A stretch of DNA of 5,799 nt, taken from Euryarchaeota archaeon UBA433. GTDB taxonomy: Archaea; Thermoplasmatota; Poseidoniia; Poseidoniales; Poseidoniaceae. Made by a program: the position numbers and the translations under genes. Below are positions 5,145 through 5,799 of the stretch, one piece after another. The stretch is from contig DAFX01000028.1 in the NCBI GenBank assembly GCA_002495535.1, positions 1-5,799 on the forward strand. The letters are read 5' to 3'. Each line of letters opens with the position of its first letter. The stretch's first letter is position 1. The notes beneath the pieces were generated by a model. That model worked only from the letters and a program-made list of their open reading frames with translations, was not told the origin of the DNA and made no database searches.

Positions 5145-5799
5145 CAAGCATCACCTTTTTTTGGAGCATTTTGTTCAAGAGCAGACAATTCTGCTTCGAA
5201 TGTTGTTTTGTGGCCAGAGGCCTGTGTAAGAGCCACCGCTTGGCGGGCCCATGCGGTGCCTTCAGCATCGCCATCGATCCAAACACGTCCGTTTTCTCCG
5301 ATGATGATTCTGCTGTCAGAAGCATCCCGTAGGCGTTGAACGGTTGCGTTGCCTTCGCCTCGCAAGCGGTCGATGTGATTGATTGGGACGTTGACAACGG
5401 TTCCTTGGTTAAGGCGTCGCAATCCAACACCTTTCATCGTGAGGACCACGTTGTGGCATTCATCGACTTCTTGGACTCGTGCCAAGACGACGTCGCCAAT
5501 GCCCATGTGTTGTCGGGCTGCCCCAAACTCGACCTTCCAAGGGGCGAGGGACATTGGGAGAAGCCCTTGGAACGGTCCGTTGATGTTCATGAACCAGAGG
5601 TTGTTTCGGACTTCGGCCACGACAGCGACGATGAGGTCGCCAGAACGGGGCATGTAAGCACTGTTGATCGGGTCGACCGACACAGTGTTGTTGAATTCTT
5701 TTGTCCACCCAAGTCGGGTGGCAATGATGGTATCGTTTTGTGCGATTGCACCGCTTCCTACGCGCTTCCCAGCGACTGGCCCGATGGCCATTCCTGGGG
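5144..5799 (-). CDS. rrp4: Archaeal exosome RNA-binding cap subunit Rrp4 (5' end probably beyond the window)
   Basis: Rrp4 forms the trimeric S1/KH cap on the archaeal exosome and feeds RNA into the phosphorolytic ring in the cytoplasm. From the ATG at 5791 the protein has 215 residues. An N-terminal beta domain (about 1-45) is followed by an S1 domain (about 48-121, beginning PRSGDLIVAVV and including FQGLLP) and a KH domain (about 131-190) with the Rrp4-type segment IIIGENGRVWIDG. The reading frame stays open above that ATG and encodes Pro-Gly just before it. Archaeal Rrp4 proteins usually start with a short stretch ending in a V-x-P-G motif, so the real start is probably a few codons upstream, outside the window, and the gene is partial. 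The KH GxxG loop looks altered (GEGN, 145-148). The stop TGA shares one base with the Rrp41 ATG. Family assignment is secure; the start is not. Confidence 0.93.
   Translation of the reverse strand, partial: PGMAIGPVAGKRVGSGAIAQNDTIIATRLGWTKEFNNTVSVDPINSAYMPRSGDLIVAVVAEVRNNLWFMNINGPFQGLLPMSLAPWKVEFGAARQHMGIGDVVLARVQEVDECHNVVLTMKGVGLRRLNQGTVVNVPINHIDRLRGEGNATVQRLRDASDSRIIIGENGRVWIDGDAEGTAWARQAVALTQASGHKTTFEAELSALEQNAPKKGDA
5150..5156 (-). promoter_or_regulatory. Shine-Dalgarno of rrp41
   Basis: AGGTGAT lies 5 nt before the ATG at 5144, inside the last codons of Rrp4. It matches the archaeal 16S anti-SD complement GGAGGTGATC and supports the ATG over the TTG one codon upstream. Confidence 0.75.

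Noticed and set aside
5144..5799. Csl4 as an alternative identity for the S1-domain cap protein
   Set aside because: Csl4 has a zinc ribbon after S1 and no KH domain; this protein has a KH segment with GENGRVWI and no Cys-x2-Cys pair.

Overview
The window is a block of archaeal informational genes, all on the minus strand and read from high to low coordinates. The organism is an archaeon: the window holds the exosome core (Rrp4, Rrp41, Rrp42), a eukaryote-type ribosomal protein L37Ae, a Pcc1-like KEOPS subunit and a prefoldin beta subunit in one tight run. Base composition looks roughly balanced (not counted), and the proteins are acidic rather than lysine-rich. Together with strong Shine-Dalgarno use and a small EF-hand protein, this would fit a mesophilic marine euryarchaeote/Thermoplasmatota such as Marine Group II (Poseidoniia). 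That taxonomic placement is inference only.

Layout in transcription order. Positions 5799-5144 hold Rrp4, whose N-terminus probably runs off the window. Next are Rrp41 (5144-4416), Rrp42 (4416-3631), L37Ae (3630-3271, TTG start), a Pcc1-like protein (3248-2982, GTG start chosen here), prefoldin beta (2972-2658), a DHH/DHHA1 phosphoesterase (2661-1651) and an unrecognised 354-residue helical, TPR-like protein (1654-590). The junctions are stop-start overlaps (TGATG twice, GTGA, ATGA), direct abutment (TGA-TTG) or gaps of 9 and 22 nt. Nearly every start has a Shine-Dalgarno core inside the end of the preceding gene. This reads as one translationally coupled operon.

A 154-nt spacer (436-589) follows, holding an inverted repeat and a possible TATA-like stretch. 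Then comes a small two-EF-hand protein (435-133), probably its own unit, and 132 nt with no credible gene.

Functionally the operon joins 3'-5' RNA decay (exosome ring plus S1/KH cap), a ribosomal protein, tRNA t6A modification (KEOPS) and protein folding (prefoldin). This is the known archaeal exosome superoperon theme. The DHH protein may act on short oligonucleotides or nucleotide products left by the exosome, and the 354-residue protein is coupled to it. No mobile element, CRISPR array, tRNA or rRNA was seen. The less ordinary points are the unknown coupled protein, the missing motif-I histidine in the DHH protein, the altered KH loop of Rrp4, the extended L37Ae and the calmodulin-like protein.
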